Of a DNA stretch of 64,000 bases, positions 16,038-24,428 are shown piece by piece. The stretch lies in assembly GCF_009695545.1 (NCBI RefSeq), contig NZ_VUNS01000019.1, positions 1-64,000 on the forward strand. Reading direction: 5' to 3'. This stretch comes from Victivallis lenta (lineage in GTDB: Bacteria > Verrucomicrobiota > Lentisphaeria > Victivallales > Victivallaceae). Under the pieces are notes generated by a model, which saw only the letters and a list, made by a program, of their open reading frames with translations, searched no databases and had not been told where the DNA came from. Each line of letters opens with the position of its first letter. Position 1 is the first letter of the stretch. The position numbers and the translations under genes are program-made.

Positions 16038-16772
16038 ATGAAAAATAAACTGCTGGAAAAAACCTTTCAGGTGCTTGAAGCGGTCGCAGCTTCGCCGGAG
16101 CCGGTTTCCCTCAAGGAACTGAGCGGCCGGCTCGGAATCAATTCGAGCACGCTGTCGCGGATCGCGGCGGACCTGGTGGAGACCGGATATCTGACCAAAG
16201 CCGGATACCGCAATTTCGAGCCGGCCCTCGGCCTGATCCGGATCGGACAGAATGCGGTGCACAGTTCGCACCTGCCGCGCACGGTCAATCCGCTGGTCAG
16301 AAGCCGGGTCGACGAACTTGGAGTGAACGGCGCTTTTGCGGGGATCGAGAGCGGGCAGGTCGTCTATCTGTACCGCAGCGACGCTTTTTCGGATGAAAAC
16401 CGGATCGGCCTGCCGTACCGGGTTCCGCTCTACCGGTCGAATATCGCGATTGCGATTCTGGCGATGAGCCTCCCGCCCGGGGAGGCGCTGGAACGTTTCC
16501 GGGCCGATATCCACGCCCGGCACGCCGAACACGCCGCCAAGGCGGACCTGGCGGAGATCCGGGACCTGCTTGAGCATGTCGCCCGGAACGGCTATCTGTT
16601 CCGCCGCGAGCCGGAGGCGCGCTGGAACATCACCTTTCCGGTCGAATACGGCGGTCAGTTCTACGGCGTCTCCTTTTACGGCGACCGGGCAGGGGAGCGG
16701 AACTTCGACCGCCTGCTGTTCGAGTGTTCGCTCCTGGCTTCCCGCATCCGTTCGAAACTGGTCATGGGGTGA
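16038..16772 (+). CDS. IclR-family transcriptional regulator
   Basis: This 244-residue protein has an N-terminal winged helix (KTFQVLEAVAASPEPVSLKELSGRLGINSSTLSRIAADLVETGYL) described here as residues about 6-52, and a C-terminal GAF-like effector domain (about 75-244). ATG 16038 was chosen over GTG 16032 because ACGGAG is correctly spaced from it. IclR proteins usually control local catabolic genes, and the trehalase gene begins 76 bp downstream with its own promoter. The palindromes at 15901-15936 are candidate binding sites. Confidence 0.88.
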   Translation: MKNKLLEKTFQVLEAVAASPEPVSLKELSGRLGINSSTLSRIAADLVETGYLTKAGYRNFEPALGLIRIGQNAVHSSHLPRTVNPLVRSRVDELGVNGAFAGIESGQVVYLYRSDAFSDENRIGLPYRVPLYRSNIAIAILAMSLPPGEALERFRADIHARHAEHAAKADLAEIRDLLEHVARNGYLFRREPEARWNITFPVEYGGQFYGVSFYGDRAGERNFDRLLFECSLLASRIRSKLVMG

Positions 16773-16784
16773 GGCGCTTCCGGC

Positions 16785-16812
16785 TTGCATTGTCTGACAA
16801 CCCTGATATATT
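16785..16812 (+). promoter_or_regulatory. Promoter, TTGCAT-N16-TATATT
   Basis: The -35 TTGCAT (16785-16790) and -10 TATATT (16807-16812) are 16 bp apart, directly after the IclR stop codon and upstream of the trehalase start at 16849. The same element pair occurs upstream of the sulfite reductase and the CNNM gene. Confidence 0.65.
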
Positions 16813-16848
16813 ACGACAGGGACAACTTTTTTGAGGAGCGCCGGATTT

Positions 16849-18078
16849 ATGCAGAAAGTATTGGATTACATCGCCGCGAACTGGGGGAACACGACCCGTT
16901 TCAATCCGGTTTCGGAGGGGACGCTGATCGGGCTGCCGCACCCGTACACCGTGCCGTGCGCCGACGGCGCGTTTCAGGAGTTCTACTATTGGGACACCTA
17001 TTTCACAAGCCGCGGCCTGGCGCTGCAGGGACACCCCGAGCTCGTGCGGGACAACTGCGAAAATCTGATTTACGAAGCCGACGAGCTCGGTTTCATTCCG
17101 AACGGCAACCGGACTTATTACCTTGACCGTTCCCAGCCGCCCGTCTTCGGTGCAATGCTGGAGCTGACCGGATCGGTGTATCCGGAGGACCGGGCATGGC
17201 TGCGCCGTGCGGCGCGTGCGCTTGAACTTGAGCTGCATTTCTGGAAATATCGCCGCCGCGACCGGTGCGGACTTACTCATTACGGCACCGACGCGACCGA
17301 AGAGCAGCTGATGGCGTTCTACCCGTGCTGCGTCGCGCGTCTCGGGTATCCGGCCGAGGCGACCGAGGAGGAGATGCGGGCGGCCGCGCGCGAAGCGATG
17401 GCCGAAGCGGAGTCCGGCTGGGATTTCAACCCGCGCTTCGAGCGCCGCTGCCCCGATTTCGCGGCGATCGACCTGAATTCGCTGCTCGTGCGAAGCCGCA
17501 ATGAGCTCGGCGAGCTCTATCGCGATCTCGGAGACCTCGAGCGCTCCGACGAGTGGAAGCACAGCGCCGAGATCCGCAAGGAGCTGATCCACTGCTACTG
17601 CTGGAACGACCGGCGCGGCGTGTTTCTCGACTACAACTTCGTGACGAAACGGCACTCGAACGTATTTTCGTGCGCATCGCTCTTTCCGCTCTGGTGCGGC
17701 ATTGCGACGCCGGAACAGGCGGAGTCGACGTTGTATGCGGTCGAGCATGAACTCGAATGCGAGCACGGCCTGGCCGCCTGCGAGAAGAACGATTCCGGCC
17801 GCGTCTACCAGTGGGACTACCCGAACGGCTGGGCGCCGCTGCATTTTGTGGCGATCGAAGGGCTCGACCGCTACGGCTTTACCGATGCGGCCCGCCGCAT
17901 CGCCCGGAAATACGTCGATACGGTGGTGCGCAATTTCGAGCGGACCGGCGCTCTGTGGGAGAAGTACAACGTGGTGACCGGTTCGGTCGACGTGAAGGAC
18001 GAATACAAAATGCCGCAGATGCTCGGCTGGACCGCCGGCGCCTTCGTTTACGCCGCGGACTATCTGAACGGTCACTGA
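16849..18078 (+). CDS. GH37 trehalase-like glycosidase
   Basis: This 409-residue protein carries the GH37 signatures FQEFYYWDTYF (42-52), ESGWDFNPRF (188-197, with the catalytic Asp at 192) and QWDYPNGWAP (321-330), plus WEKYNV near the C-terminus. GH37 enzymes hydrolyse alpha,alpha-trehalose to two glucose. No signal peptide is visible, so it probably acts in the cytoplasm on imported disaccharide. It is shorter than E. coli TreA because the N-terminal region is reduced, so a related substrate is possible. The start follows GAGGAG. The last 7 nt overlap the convergent DUF3592 gene. Confidence 0.85.
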   Translation: MQKVLDYIAANWGNTTRFNPVSEGTLIGLPHPYTVPCADGAFQEFYYWDTYFTSRGLALQGHPELVRDNCENLIYEADELGFIPNGNRTYYLDRSQPPVFGAMLELTGSVYPEDRAWLRRAARALELELHFWKYRRRDRCGLTHYGTDATEEQLMAFYPCCVARLGYPAEATEEEMRAAAREAMAEAESGWDFNPRFERRCPDFAAIDLNSLLVRSRNELGELYRDLGDLERSDEWKHSAEIRKELIHCYCWNDRRGVFLDYNFVTKRHSNVFSCASLFPLWCGIATPEQAESTLYAVEHELECEHGLAACEKNDSGRVYQWDYPNGWAPLHFVAIEGLDRYGFTDAARRIARKYVDTVVRNFERTGALWEKYNVVTGSVDVKDEYKMPQMLGWTAGAFVYAADYLNGH

Positions 18079-18569
18079 ACGGACGGTCGCCGCCGGAACC
18101 TGCTGCGGAACGCGCATACGATCAGGAGCAGTCCGGCCGCCGCCCCGGCCAGCCCTGCGGCCAGCCGGACGTAATATCGTCCCGGAACGGAGCGTTCGAT
18201 GACCGCTTCGAACGGTCGTCGCGGGTCCGCATGGCAGGTGATCCGCTTTCCGGCCGGAAAGCGGCGCAGGAGCGGCAGGAGCGTCTCCGCCGTGCCGTGC
18301 GTCCGGCCGAAGAAATCATACCGGTGCGAGCCGTACGGCCGTCCGCCGACCGTGTAGCGGTAGTCGATCCGCAGTTCGGTTCCGCGCGCGGTCAGCGAGG
18401 CGGAGACGACTTCCGCCTGTGTCGGAAGCCAGCTGCGTGAAGCGATCGCTTCGCGGCAGGGAAGCAGCACGGTTTCGCGGATGAAATAAAGCGAGAACAG
18501 CAGGAGGATGACGCCGGACGCCGTCATCAGCTTGAAATTATTCCCGGCCTGGTCATTTTTTCGTTTCAT
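18072..18569 (-). CDS. DUF3592-type membrane protein
   Basis: This 165-residue protein has an N-terminal transmembrane helix (LMTASGVILLLFSLYFI), an extracytoplasmic beta domain with LPTQAEVVSASL, YRYTVGGRPYGSHRYDF and ITCHADPRRPFEAVIE, and a C-terminal helix (LAAGLAGAAAGLLLIVCAF). This is the DUF3592 pattern of two helices flanking a small beta domain. Function is unknown. It overlaps the end of the trehalase gene on the opposite strand. Confidence 0.75.
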   Translation of the reverse strand: MKRKNDQAGNNFKLMTASGVILLLFSLYFIRETVLLPCREAIASRSWLPTQAEVVSASLTARGTELRIDYRYTVGGRPYGSHRYDFFGRTHGTAETLLPLLRRFPAGKRITCHADPRRPFEAVIERSVPGRYYVRLAAGLAGAAAGLLLIVCAFRSRFRRRPSVQ

Positions 18570-18575
18570 ATTCTG

Positions 18576-18604
18576 AATATAGCATATCCGGGCGATTTAC
18601 GCAA
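18576..18604 (-). promoter_or_regulatory. Promoter, TTGCGT-N17-TATATT (minus strand)
   Basis: On the minus strand TTGCGT (18604-18599) and TATATT (18581-18576) are separated by 17 bp. The DUF3592 start codon is at 18569, so the transcript would be nearly leaderless. Confidence 0.5.
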
Positions 18605-18683
18605 ATATTTTTCCGTCCCGGCTTGCATCGCGTTCCGCCGGATATTATTTTATACCAGTCATAATCGCAAAAGAGATGGTATG

Positions 18684-18868
18684 TTAATACCATCGAAATA
18701 GTAACAATGCCTTTCTCCAAGGTGTGAGTACGGCGGAGCCGCACGGAGCACCGCAGAGCGGGGCCCCCGAAAAGTATCATCCGCCGCGCAAGCGCTGTGG
18801 ATGACAAGCCCGACTTGTCCTCCGCAGCCTCGGCGAAGGAGGAAGGGGGGCAGCTTTTTGGGGAACAA
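18684..18868 (+). repeat. Modular dispersed repeat, copy B (upstream of a membrane-protein gene)
   Basis: This copy contains the most complete module order without insertions: TTAATACCATCGAAA, AACAATGCCTTTCTC, GGTGTGAGTACGGCGGAGCC, GAGCGGGGCCCCCGAAAAG, the CATCC/GGATG hairpin, GACAAG-CCCGA-CTTGTC, the CCTCC/GGAGG hairpin and the tail GCAGCTTTTTGGGGAACA. The G-A pair of the GACAAG stem is A-T here and G-T in copies A and C, so pairing is kept. Upstream, ATGGTAT-GTTA-ATACCAT (18677-18694 region) forms another hairpin. It ends 12 bp before the start codon at 18881. Confidence 0.8.
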
Positions 18869-18880
18869 AGGAGGAACCGT

Positions 18881-19885
18881 ATGGCCGATCGTCACATTTC
18901 ATTGGACCGGGTCCTGACCCGCGCCTGGACGCGCATGGTGCAGATTCTGTTCCGGCCGTTTTCCATCGAACGCTGGCTGATGCTCGGCTTCTGCTGCTGG
19001 ATGCTCTCGCTATCCGGCGACATTTCCACGATTCTGAATATCGGTTCGAATGCGTTGTCGCATGATGCGGCGGACACCGCGTCCCATGCCCCCGCCGATA
19101 AGCTGGCGGCGCTCGACAATGTTCTGAACGGGACCGACGGCTCGTTCCTGCAGCGGCTCGGCACGGAGCTGCAGTGGGAGCCCGCAGCCGTCCAGGGCTG
19201 GAGCCTGTTCATCGGCATCGCCGCCCCTCTGATCGTTATTCTTCTGGTCGTCTGCTACTGGCTTTACTGCCGCTTTGAATTCGTCTTTCTTGACGATCTG
19301 ATGCGCGACAGCACTGAAATCAGAAAGCCGTGGAATGAATTCCGGTCAATCGGGAACTCCTATTTTGCCGGGTCGCTTCTGGTGACGGCTGCTCTCTTTC
19401 TGTTCAACCTTCTCTTCTTCTTCCTCGCAGGCAGCGTGATACTCGACTGGCTGAAGGAGTGCGGCGCCGCGCGGGAGTGGCTGGCGTTCGGTGCGTCCCG
19501 GGTCTATTCCCTGCTCTTCCTCGGCGGAGCCTGGTTTCTGATCTCGCTGGTTGCGGGGATTTACATCTGGTTTTTCTATTTTCTCCTGGTTCCGATCATG
19601 TATCGGGACCGGGTCGGCTTTTCCGAAGGGCTGCGGCGCATGAATGCGCTCTTCCGGCGCCGTTTCTGGATCTGTCTTCTGTTCTGGCTGATGATGCTCG
19701 TCATTCTGTTCGGATTCGGCATCTGCCTGCTGATCGGCTACGTTCTGACCTGCTGCCTGCTGGGTTTCCTGCTCGGGATTCCGTATGTCCGCGCCGTCAT
19801 CCTGCTGCCCTATTGGACCTTTCTGCGTCTCTCCGGCGTGGAACTGCTCGAGGAGCTCGATCCGCTTCCCGCCGGGCAGCCCTGA
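18881..19885 (+). CDS. Polytopic membrane protein of unknown function
   Basis: This 334-residue protein begins MADRHISLDRVLTRAWTRMV after AAAGGAGG, and has about six or seven hydrophobic helices, e.g. FIGIAAPLIVILLVVCYWLY, VYSLLFLGGAWFLISLVAGI and LIGYVLTCCLLGFLLGIPYV. A soluble loop lies between residues about 50 and 105. The N-terminal amphipathic segment followed by RPFSIERWLMLGF resembles uncharacterised membrane proteins annotated DUF7544/DUF4013-like, but the assignment is weak. Its leader is dispersed-repeat copy B. Confidence 0.7.
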   Translation: MADRHISLDRVLTRAWTRMVQILFRPFSIERWLMLGFCCWMLSLSGDISTILNIGSNALSHDAADTASHAPADKLAALDNVLNGTDGSFLQRLGTELQWEPAAVQGWSLFIGIAAPLIVILLVVCYWLYCRFEFVFLDDLMRDSTEIRKPWNEFRSIGNSYFAGSLLVTAALFLFNLLFFFLAGSVILDWLKECGAAREWLAFGASRVYSLLFLGGAWFLISLVAGIYIWFFYFLLVPIMYRDRVGFSEGLRRMNALFRRRFWICLLFWLMMLVILFGFGICLLIGYVLTCCLLGFLLGIPYVRAVILLPYWTFLRLSGVELLEELDPLPAGQP

Positions 19886-19894
19886 TACGCCGCA

Positions 19895-19930
19895 GGCCCC
19901 GGAGGCGGCACTTCGTCCGACTCCGGGGCC
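19895..19930. terminator. Perfect 10-bp hairpin between convergent genes
   Basis: GGCCCCGGAG (19895-19904) pairs with CTCCGGGGCC (19921-19930). It lies between the membrane-protein gene and the convergent hydrogenase operon, with no T-run. It is the third GC-rich hairpin of this kind at a convergent junction here. Confidence 0.5.
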
Positions 19931-19952
19931 CGCAATATGGCGGTGTTCCGAT

Positions 19953-21692
19953 TTACTTCTTGCTGCGGGCGATGTAATGCGTGTGCAGGAGTTTGTGGGC
20001 GAAGTGGCTGCCAGGCTCTCCGAGAAACTCCGCATACAGCTTCCGGATCGACGGATTCTGGTGCGATTTGCGGATCGGCGCGTTCTTGTCGTCCCGATAG
20101 AGCGCTTCAAGCCGCTTGGAAAGGATCTGCCCGTGTCCGTGGTGGTAGGGCTGCCCGCCGCCGTTCAGACAGCCGCCGGGACAGGCCATGATTTCGATGG
20201 CCTGATAATCCGCTTCGCCCCGCTGAATCTTATTCAGCAGCTTGCGGGCGTTGCCGAGTCCGGAGCAGATTGCGACATGCAGCTCGATTCCGGCGATATT
20301 GACGGTCGCCTCTTTGATTCCCCTGATGCCGCGCACGGCGGTGAAGTCGATCTCCTGCAGATCCTGGCCGGCCAGCCAGTCGGCCGCGGTGCGCAGCGCC
20401 GCTTCAAGCACGCCGCCGGTCGCGCCGAAAATCACGGCGGCGCCGGTCGATTCGCCGAGCGGGGAGTCGTATTCCTGATCTTCCAGCTGGCTGAACTGGA
20501 TGCCGGCTTCGCGGATCATGTCGGCAAGCTCCCGGGTCGAAATCACGATATCGACATCGGGAACGCCGTTGTGGCTGAATTCTTCGCGCGACGCCTCGTA
20601 CTTCTTCGCAAGACACGGCATGACCGAAACCACGATCAGATCTTCGGGCCTGACGCCGATCTTTTCAGCGTAGTAGCTTTTGGCGATTGCGCCGAACATC
20701 TGCTGCGGCGACTTCGCGGTCGACGGCATGTAGATCAGGTCCGGGAACTGGTGCTCGAGAAATTTGACCCAGCCGGGACAGCAGCTGGTCAGGATCGGCA
20801 AATTTTCGCCGCTCTTGACGCGCTCGATAAGCTCGGTCGTCTCCTCCATGATCGTCAGGTCGGCCGCGAAGTCGGTGTCGAACACCTTGTCGAAACCGAG
20901 CTTGCGCAGCGCCGCGACCATTTTTCCTGTGCTGACCGAGCCGGGCGCCATGCCGAACTCCTCGCCGATTGCGACGCGGACCGCGGGGGCGGTCTGGACC
21001 ACCACGGTCTTGGCCGGGTCGTTCAGCATGCGCCAGACCGGATACTTGTAGTCCATCTCGGTCAGGGCGCCGACCGGGCAGGCCTGTACGCACTGGCCGC
21101 AGAAAACGCATTCGGTTTCGACCAGCGGCTTGAGGCCGGCCGGAGCAACCACGGCTTCGAAGCCGCGCCCGACGCCGGAGAGGACGCCGACCGTCTGGAT
21201 GACGTTGCAGGCGGTTTCGCAGCGGCGGCACATGATGCACTTGTCGAGGTCGCGGGCGATCGCCTTGCTCGAAAGGTCGCGGTTGTAGGTGGACTGCTCG
21301 CCTTTGTAGAGCAGGTGGTGCAGCCCGAGCTCCTGCGCCAGCGCCTGAAGCTGGCAGTCGAGGTTTTTCGGGCAGATCAAACAGTCCTTCGGGTGATCCG
21401 AAAGCAGCAGATCGAGGATCGTGCGGCGCGCGTTGATCGCCCGCAGCGTATTGGTGTGAACCTCCATTCCTTCCGTCACCGGGGTGCTGCAGGCCGGGGC
21501 GAGATTCGGGCGGCCCTTGACTTCGACCACGCAGACGCGGCAGGAGCCGGAGCGGTGCTCGAAGTTCAGGCAGTCCATTTTCATATGGCAGAGGGTCGGA
21601 ATGCGGATGTCGAGCAGCTCGGCCGCTTCCAGAATCGTGGCCCCGGCTTCGACGGAAACCGGGGAATCGTTGATCTTCAGATTGACTTTCAT
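19953..21692 (-). CDS. hydA: [FeFe] hydrogenase catalytic subunit HydA of a trimeric NAD(P)-linked enzyme
   Basis: This 579-residue protein carries an N-terminal [2Fe-2S] domain (Cys35, 51, 54, 68), a His-Cys3 [4Fe-4S] site (HPKDCLICPKNLDC, 100-113), two [4Fe-4S] clusters (CIMCRRCETAC and CVFCGQCVQACP) and the H-cluster motifs TSCCPGW (302-308), MPCLAKKYE (358-366) and EIMACPGGCLNGGGQP (500-515). It reduces protons to H2 with electrons from ferredoxin and NADH delivered via HydB. The start at 21692 begins the conserved domain; the extension to 21782 is arginine-rich, and 30 bp separate it from hydB. It is the last gene of hydCBA. Confidence 0.95.
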   Translation of the reverse strand: MKVNLKINDSPVSVEAGATILEAAELLDIRIPTLCHMKMDCLNFEHRSGSCRVCVVEVKGRPNLAPACSTPVTEGMEVHTNTLRAINARRTILDLLLSDHPKDCLICPKNLDCQLQALAQELGLHHLLYKGEQSTYNRDLSSKAIARDLDKCIMCRRCETACNVIQTVGVLSGVGRGFEAVVAPAGLKPLVETECVFCGQCVQACPVGALTEMDYKYPVWRMLNDPAKTVVVQTAPAVRVAIGEEFGMAPGSVSTGKMVAALRKLGFDKVFDTDFAADLTIMEETTELIERVKSGENLPILTSCCPGWVKFLEHQFPDLIYMPSTAKSPQQMFGAIAKSYYAEKIGVRPEDLIVVSVMPCLAKKYEASREEFSHNGVPDVDIVISTRELADMIREAGIQFSQLEDQEYDSPLGESTGAAVIFGATGGVLEAALRTAADWLAGQDLQEIDFTAVRGIRGIKEATVNIAGIELHVAICSGLGNARKLLNKIQRGEADYQAIEIMACPGGCLNGGGQPYHHGHGQILSKRLEALYRDDKNAPIRKSHQNPSIRKLYAEFLGEPGSHFAHKLLHTHYIARSKK

Positions 21693-21721
21693 ATTCGGAA
21701 ATGCTCCTCTCTGTCTGTTGC

Positions 21722-23566
21722 TCAATGCTTTTCCACCGCGTGGAACTTGCAGACGCCGTAGCAGGCGCCGCACTTGATGCACCGCGACTGATCGATTTCA
21801 TGCCGCATCTTTCTCTCGCCGGAGATGCAGTTCACCGGGCAGTGACGGATACAGAGCCCGCAGCCGACGCACTTATCGGTGATTTCGTAACGGATCAGCC
21901 TGACGCAGACGCCGGCCGGACAGCGGGCCTCCTTCACATGCGCCAGATACTCCTCCTCGAAATTGTTCATGGTGGAAAGCACCGGATTCGGCGAAGTCTG
22001 CCCGAGCCCGCAAAGAGCGGTATCCTTGATCGTGGCCGAAAGCGTCCGGAGCTTTTCGAGCGTATCCATCGTGCCGCGGCCGTCGGTGATCTCCTCGAGC
22101 ATCTCGTAAAGACGGCGGTTGCCGATCCGGCACGGAGTGCATTTCCCGCACGATTCGTCGAGCGTGAATTCGAGGAAGAACTTCGCGATGTTGACCATGC
22201 AGTCGTCCTCGTCCATGACGATCATGCCTCCGGAGCCCATCATCGAGCCGATTCCCTTCAGGGCTTCGTAGTCGATCGGCAGGTCGAGGTGCTTCGGAGT
22301 GATGCAGCCGCCGGAGGGACCGCCGGTCTGGACCGCTTTAAACGCCCGCCCGTGCTTGATGCCGCCGCCGATGCCGAAGATGATCTGACGCAGCGTGCTG
22401 CCCATCGGAACCTCGACGAGCCCGACGTTCGTGACCTTGCCGGCCAGGGCGAACACCTTCGTGCCCGGGGAACCCTCGGTGCCGATCGCGCGGAACCAGT
22501 CGGCTCCCCTGCGGATGATTGCGCAGACGTTCGCGTAGGTTTCGACGTTGTTGACCACGCTCGGCCGCTTCCAGAGTCCCTGCACGGCGGGGAAGGGGGG
22601 CTTGACAGTCGGTTCGCCGCGCATCCCCTCGATCGAGTGGATCAGCGCGGTCTCCTCTCCGCAGACGAATGCGCCGGCGCCGAATTTGATCTCGATGCCG
22701 AAATCGAAGCCGCTGCCGAAGATGTTTCCGCCGAGCAGGCCGAGCTCTTTCGCCTGGGCGATCGCGATTTCGAGCCGCTTGACCGCCAGCGGATATTCGG
22801 CGCGGATGTAGATGACGCCGGTCGACGCGCCGATCGCATAGCCGCCGATCGCCATGGCTTCAAGCACGGAATGCGGGTCTCCTTCGAGGACGGCGCGGTC
22901 CATGAATGCGCCGGGATCGCCTTCGTCGGCATTGCAGATGATGAACTTTTCACCCTCCGGCTGATTGGCGGCGAACTGCCACTTCCTGCCGGTCGGGAAG
23001 CCGCCGCCGCCGCGTCCGCGCAGGCCCGAGGCGATGACGGTTTCGATCACCTCCTGCGGCTTCATCTTCGTCAGCGCGGTCGCGAGTGCGGAATAGCCGC
23101 CCTCGGCAATGTACTCTTCGATTTTCTCGGGGTTGATCCGGCCGGTGTTGCGCAGCACGATGCGGGCCTGAAGTTCGTCCGGGGAGGCGCTTTCCGTCTC
23201 CGGATAATACCAGGTGCGTTCGAGCGTGCGGGTTCCCGTCGCGGGCGCCCCGGTTCCGGCCGACAGGATGGCCGGAACCTGCTGCGGCGTCACATCCCCG
23301 TAGATCAGCCGCTTGCCGCTGTCGCGGTCGACGAGCATGATGACCGGCTCGGCGAAGCAGAGACCCATGCAGCCGACTTCGCTGACTTCAATCGCATTTT
23401 CGAGGCGGCGTTCGGTGATTTCGTCCCTGATCGCCTTCAAGACGGGCTGGGTTCCGGCGGCGATGCCGCAGGTTCCGAGCGAGACAAGCAGTTTCACCGG
23501 CGGGCGCGGCCGGGATTTGAGTTCAGCGGCGATTTCCGCCAGCTGCGCGGCATTTTCAACTTTCAT
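21722..23566 (-). CDS. hydB: NADH-binding flavoprotein subunit HydB (NuoF-like) of the bifurcating hydrogenase
   Basis: This 614-residue protein has an N-terminal thioredoxin-like [2Fe-2S] domain (SLGTCGIAAG, VGCMGLCFAEP), a NuoF-type FMN/NADH domain (RGRGGGGFPTGRKW), a [4Fe-4S] motif (ESCGKCTPCRIG), and a C-terminal pair of ferredoxin clusters (CVGCGLCIRHCP and CIKCGACYGVC). It passes electrons between NADH and ferredoxin and HydA. ATG 23566 was chosen because GGGAGAG precedes it; an ATG at 23581 lies too close to any site. A dispersed-repeat copy fills the gap to hydC, which is unusual inside an operon. Confidence 0.95.
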   Translation of the reverse strand: MKVENAAQLAEIAAELKSRPRPPVKLLVSLGTCGIAAGTQPVLKAIRDEITERRLENAIEVSEVGCMGLCFAEPVIMLVDRDSGKRLIYGDVTPQQVPAILSAGTGAPATGTRTLERTWYYPETESASPDELQARIVLRNTGRINPEKIEEYIAEGGYSALATALTKMKPQEVIETVIASGLRGRGGGGFPTGRKWQFAANQPEGEKFIICNADEGDPGAFMDRAVLEGDPHSVLEAMAIGGYAIGASTGVIYIRAEYPLAVKRLEIAIAQAKELGLLGGNIFGSGFDFGIEIKFGAGAFVCGEETALIHSIEGMRGEPTVKPPFPAVQGLWKRPSVVNNVETYANVCAIIRRGADWFRAIGTEGSPGTKVFALAGKVTNVGLVEVPMGSTLRQIIFGIGGGIKHGRAFKAVQTGGPSGGCITPKHLDLPIDYEALKGIGSMMGSGGMIVMDEDDCMVNIAKFFLEFTLDESCGKCTPCRIGNRRLYEMLEEITDGRGTMDTLEKLRTLSATIKDTALCGLGQTSPNPVLSTMNNFEEEYLAHVKEARCPAGVCVRLIRYEITDKCVGCGLCIRHCPVNCISGERKMRHEIDQSRCIKCGACYGVCKFHAVEKH

Positions 23567-23581
23567 GACAGACTCTCCCAT

Positions 23582-23733
23582 GTTCCCTGAAAAGTGGCCT
23601 TCCTTCCTCCTTCGCCGAGGCTGCGGAGGACAAGTCGGGCCTGTCATCCACAGCGCTTGCGCGGCGGATGACACTTTTCGGGGGGCCCCGCTCTCTGAAG
23701 AGAAAGGCATTGTTTCTGTTTCGATGGTATTAA
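23582..23733 (-). repeat. Modular dispersed repeat, copy C (inside the hydrogenase operon)
   Basis: On the minus strand this copy runs TTAATACCATCGAAA, AACAATGCCTTTCTC, then directly GAGCGGGGCCCCCCGAAAAG, lacking the GGTGTGAGTACGG module of copies A and B. The TGTCATCC/GGATGACA stem is perfect here over 8 bp, and the GACAGG/CTTGTC and CCTCC/GGAGG stems are kept. It lies between hydC and hydB, co-oriented with hydB, and ends 15 bp upstream of the hydB start, next to its ribosome-binding site. Confidence 0.8.
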
Positions 23734-23760
23734 AGTATATTCCTGTTTCGTCGGTACCGG

Positions 23761-24291
23761 TTATTCCCCGCACTCCCTGAGGATGTCGGCGACCTTGTCC
23801 GCGGTCATGTTGCCGTAGACCTTGTCGTTGACCATGACCACCGGGGCGAGGCTGCAGGCGCCGACGCAGCGGAGCGCGCCGAGGAAGAAGCGGCCGTCCG
23901 GCGTGCTTTCGCCTTCCTTGATGTTCAACCGGCGCTTCAGTTCGTCGAGCACCTTCGGGGCTCCTTTGACGAAACAGGCGGTTCCGGTGCAGACGTTGAT
24001 TTTATAGCGTCCGACCGGCTTGTCGGTGAAGTAGCTGTAGAAGCTGATGACTCCGTAAACCTCCGCGCGGGAAATTCCGAGCCGGGCCGCGACGAATCCC
24101 TGAACCTCTTCGGGCAGGTAGCCGAACAGATTCTGCGCCCTGTGCAGGATCTGGATCAGCGAACCGCGGCGGCGATCCGGAATTCTGTCCACCTGAAGGG
24201 AAGCGATGTAGCGTTCGAGTTCGTCGAATTTCGCCGCCTCTTCGGGAGTCCGGATGACGGTCCCGGAGGCGCCCTGGCAATTACAGCTCAT
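23761..24291 (-). CDS. hydC: [2Fe-2S] subunit HydC (NuoE-like) of the bifurcating hydrogenase
   Basis: This 176-residue protein has the NuoE/24-kDa fold: an N-terminal helical part with LIQILHRAQNLFGYLPEE and the motif VYGVISFYSYF, and a C-terminal thioredoxin-like [2Fe-2S] domain with CTGTACFVKG and RCVGACSLAP. The start follows CAGGAG with normal spacing. It is the first gene of the hydCBA operon, whose products couple oxidation of NADH and reduced ferredoxin to H2 formation. A tandem Rex-like palindrome lies 140-200 bp upstream. Confidence 0.95.
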   Translation of the reverse strand: MSCNCQGASGTVIRTPEEAAKFDELERYIASLQVDRIPDRRRGSLIQILHRAQNLFGYLPEEVQGFVAARLGISRAEVYGVISFYSYFTDKPVGRYKINVCTGTACFVKGAPKVLDELKRRLNIKEGESTPDGRFFLGALRCVGACSLAPVVMVNDKVYGNMTADKVADILRECGE

Positions 24292-24397
24292 ACTTGGTTC
24301 TCCTGTGAAATTTGAAAATTTCGGGCTTCTTTACCAAATAGCGCCTTGTTTCCGTTTTTTCAAGCGTCCGGGAGGGTAAAAACAGATCTTTTTGCAA

Positions 24398-24424
24398 AAT
24401 ATATTTTTGTTGCAACTTATTCAA
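24398..24424 (-). promoter_or_regulatory. Candidate hydCBA promoter, TTGAAT-N15-TATATT
   Basis: On the minus strand TTGAAT (24424-24419) and TATATT (24403-24398) are separated by 15 bp, a little short. The first Rex-like palindrome begins 7 bp upstream of the -35. The leader of about 100 nt ends with CAGGAG before hydC. Confidence 0.4.
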
Positions 24425-24428
24425 CCAC

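Noticed and set aside
19785-23590. Two plus-strand ORFs over 600 codons antisense to hydA and hydB
   Set aside because: They lack domains and ribosome-binding sites; the minus strand carries complete hydrogenase subunits.
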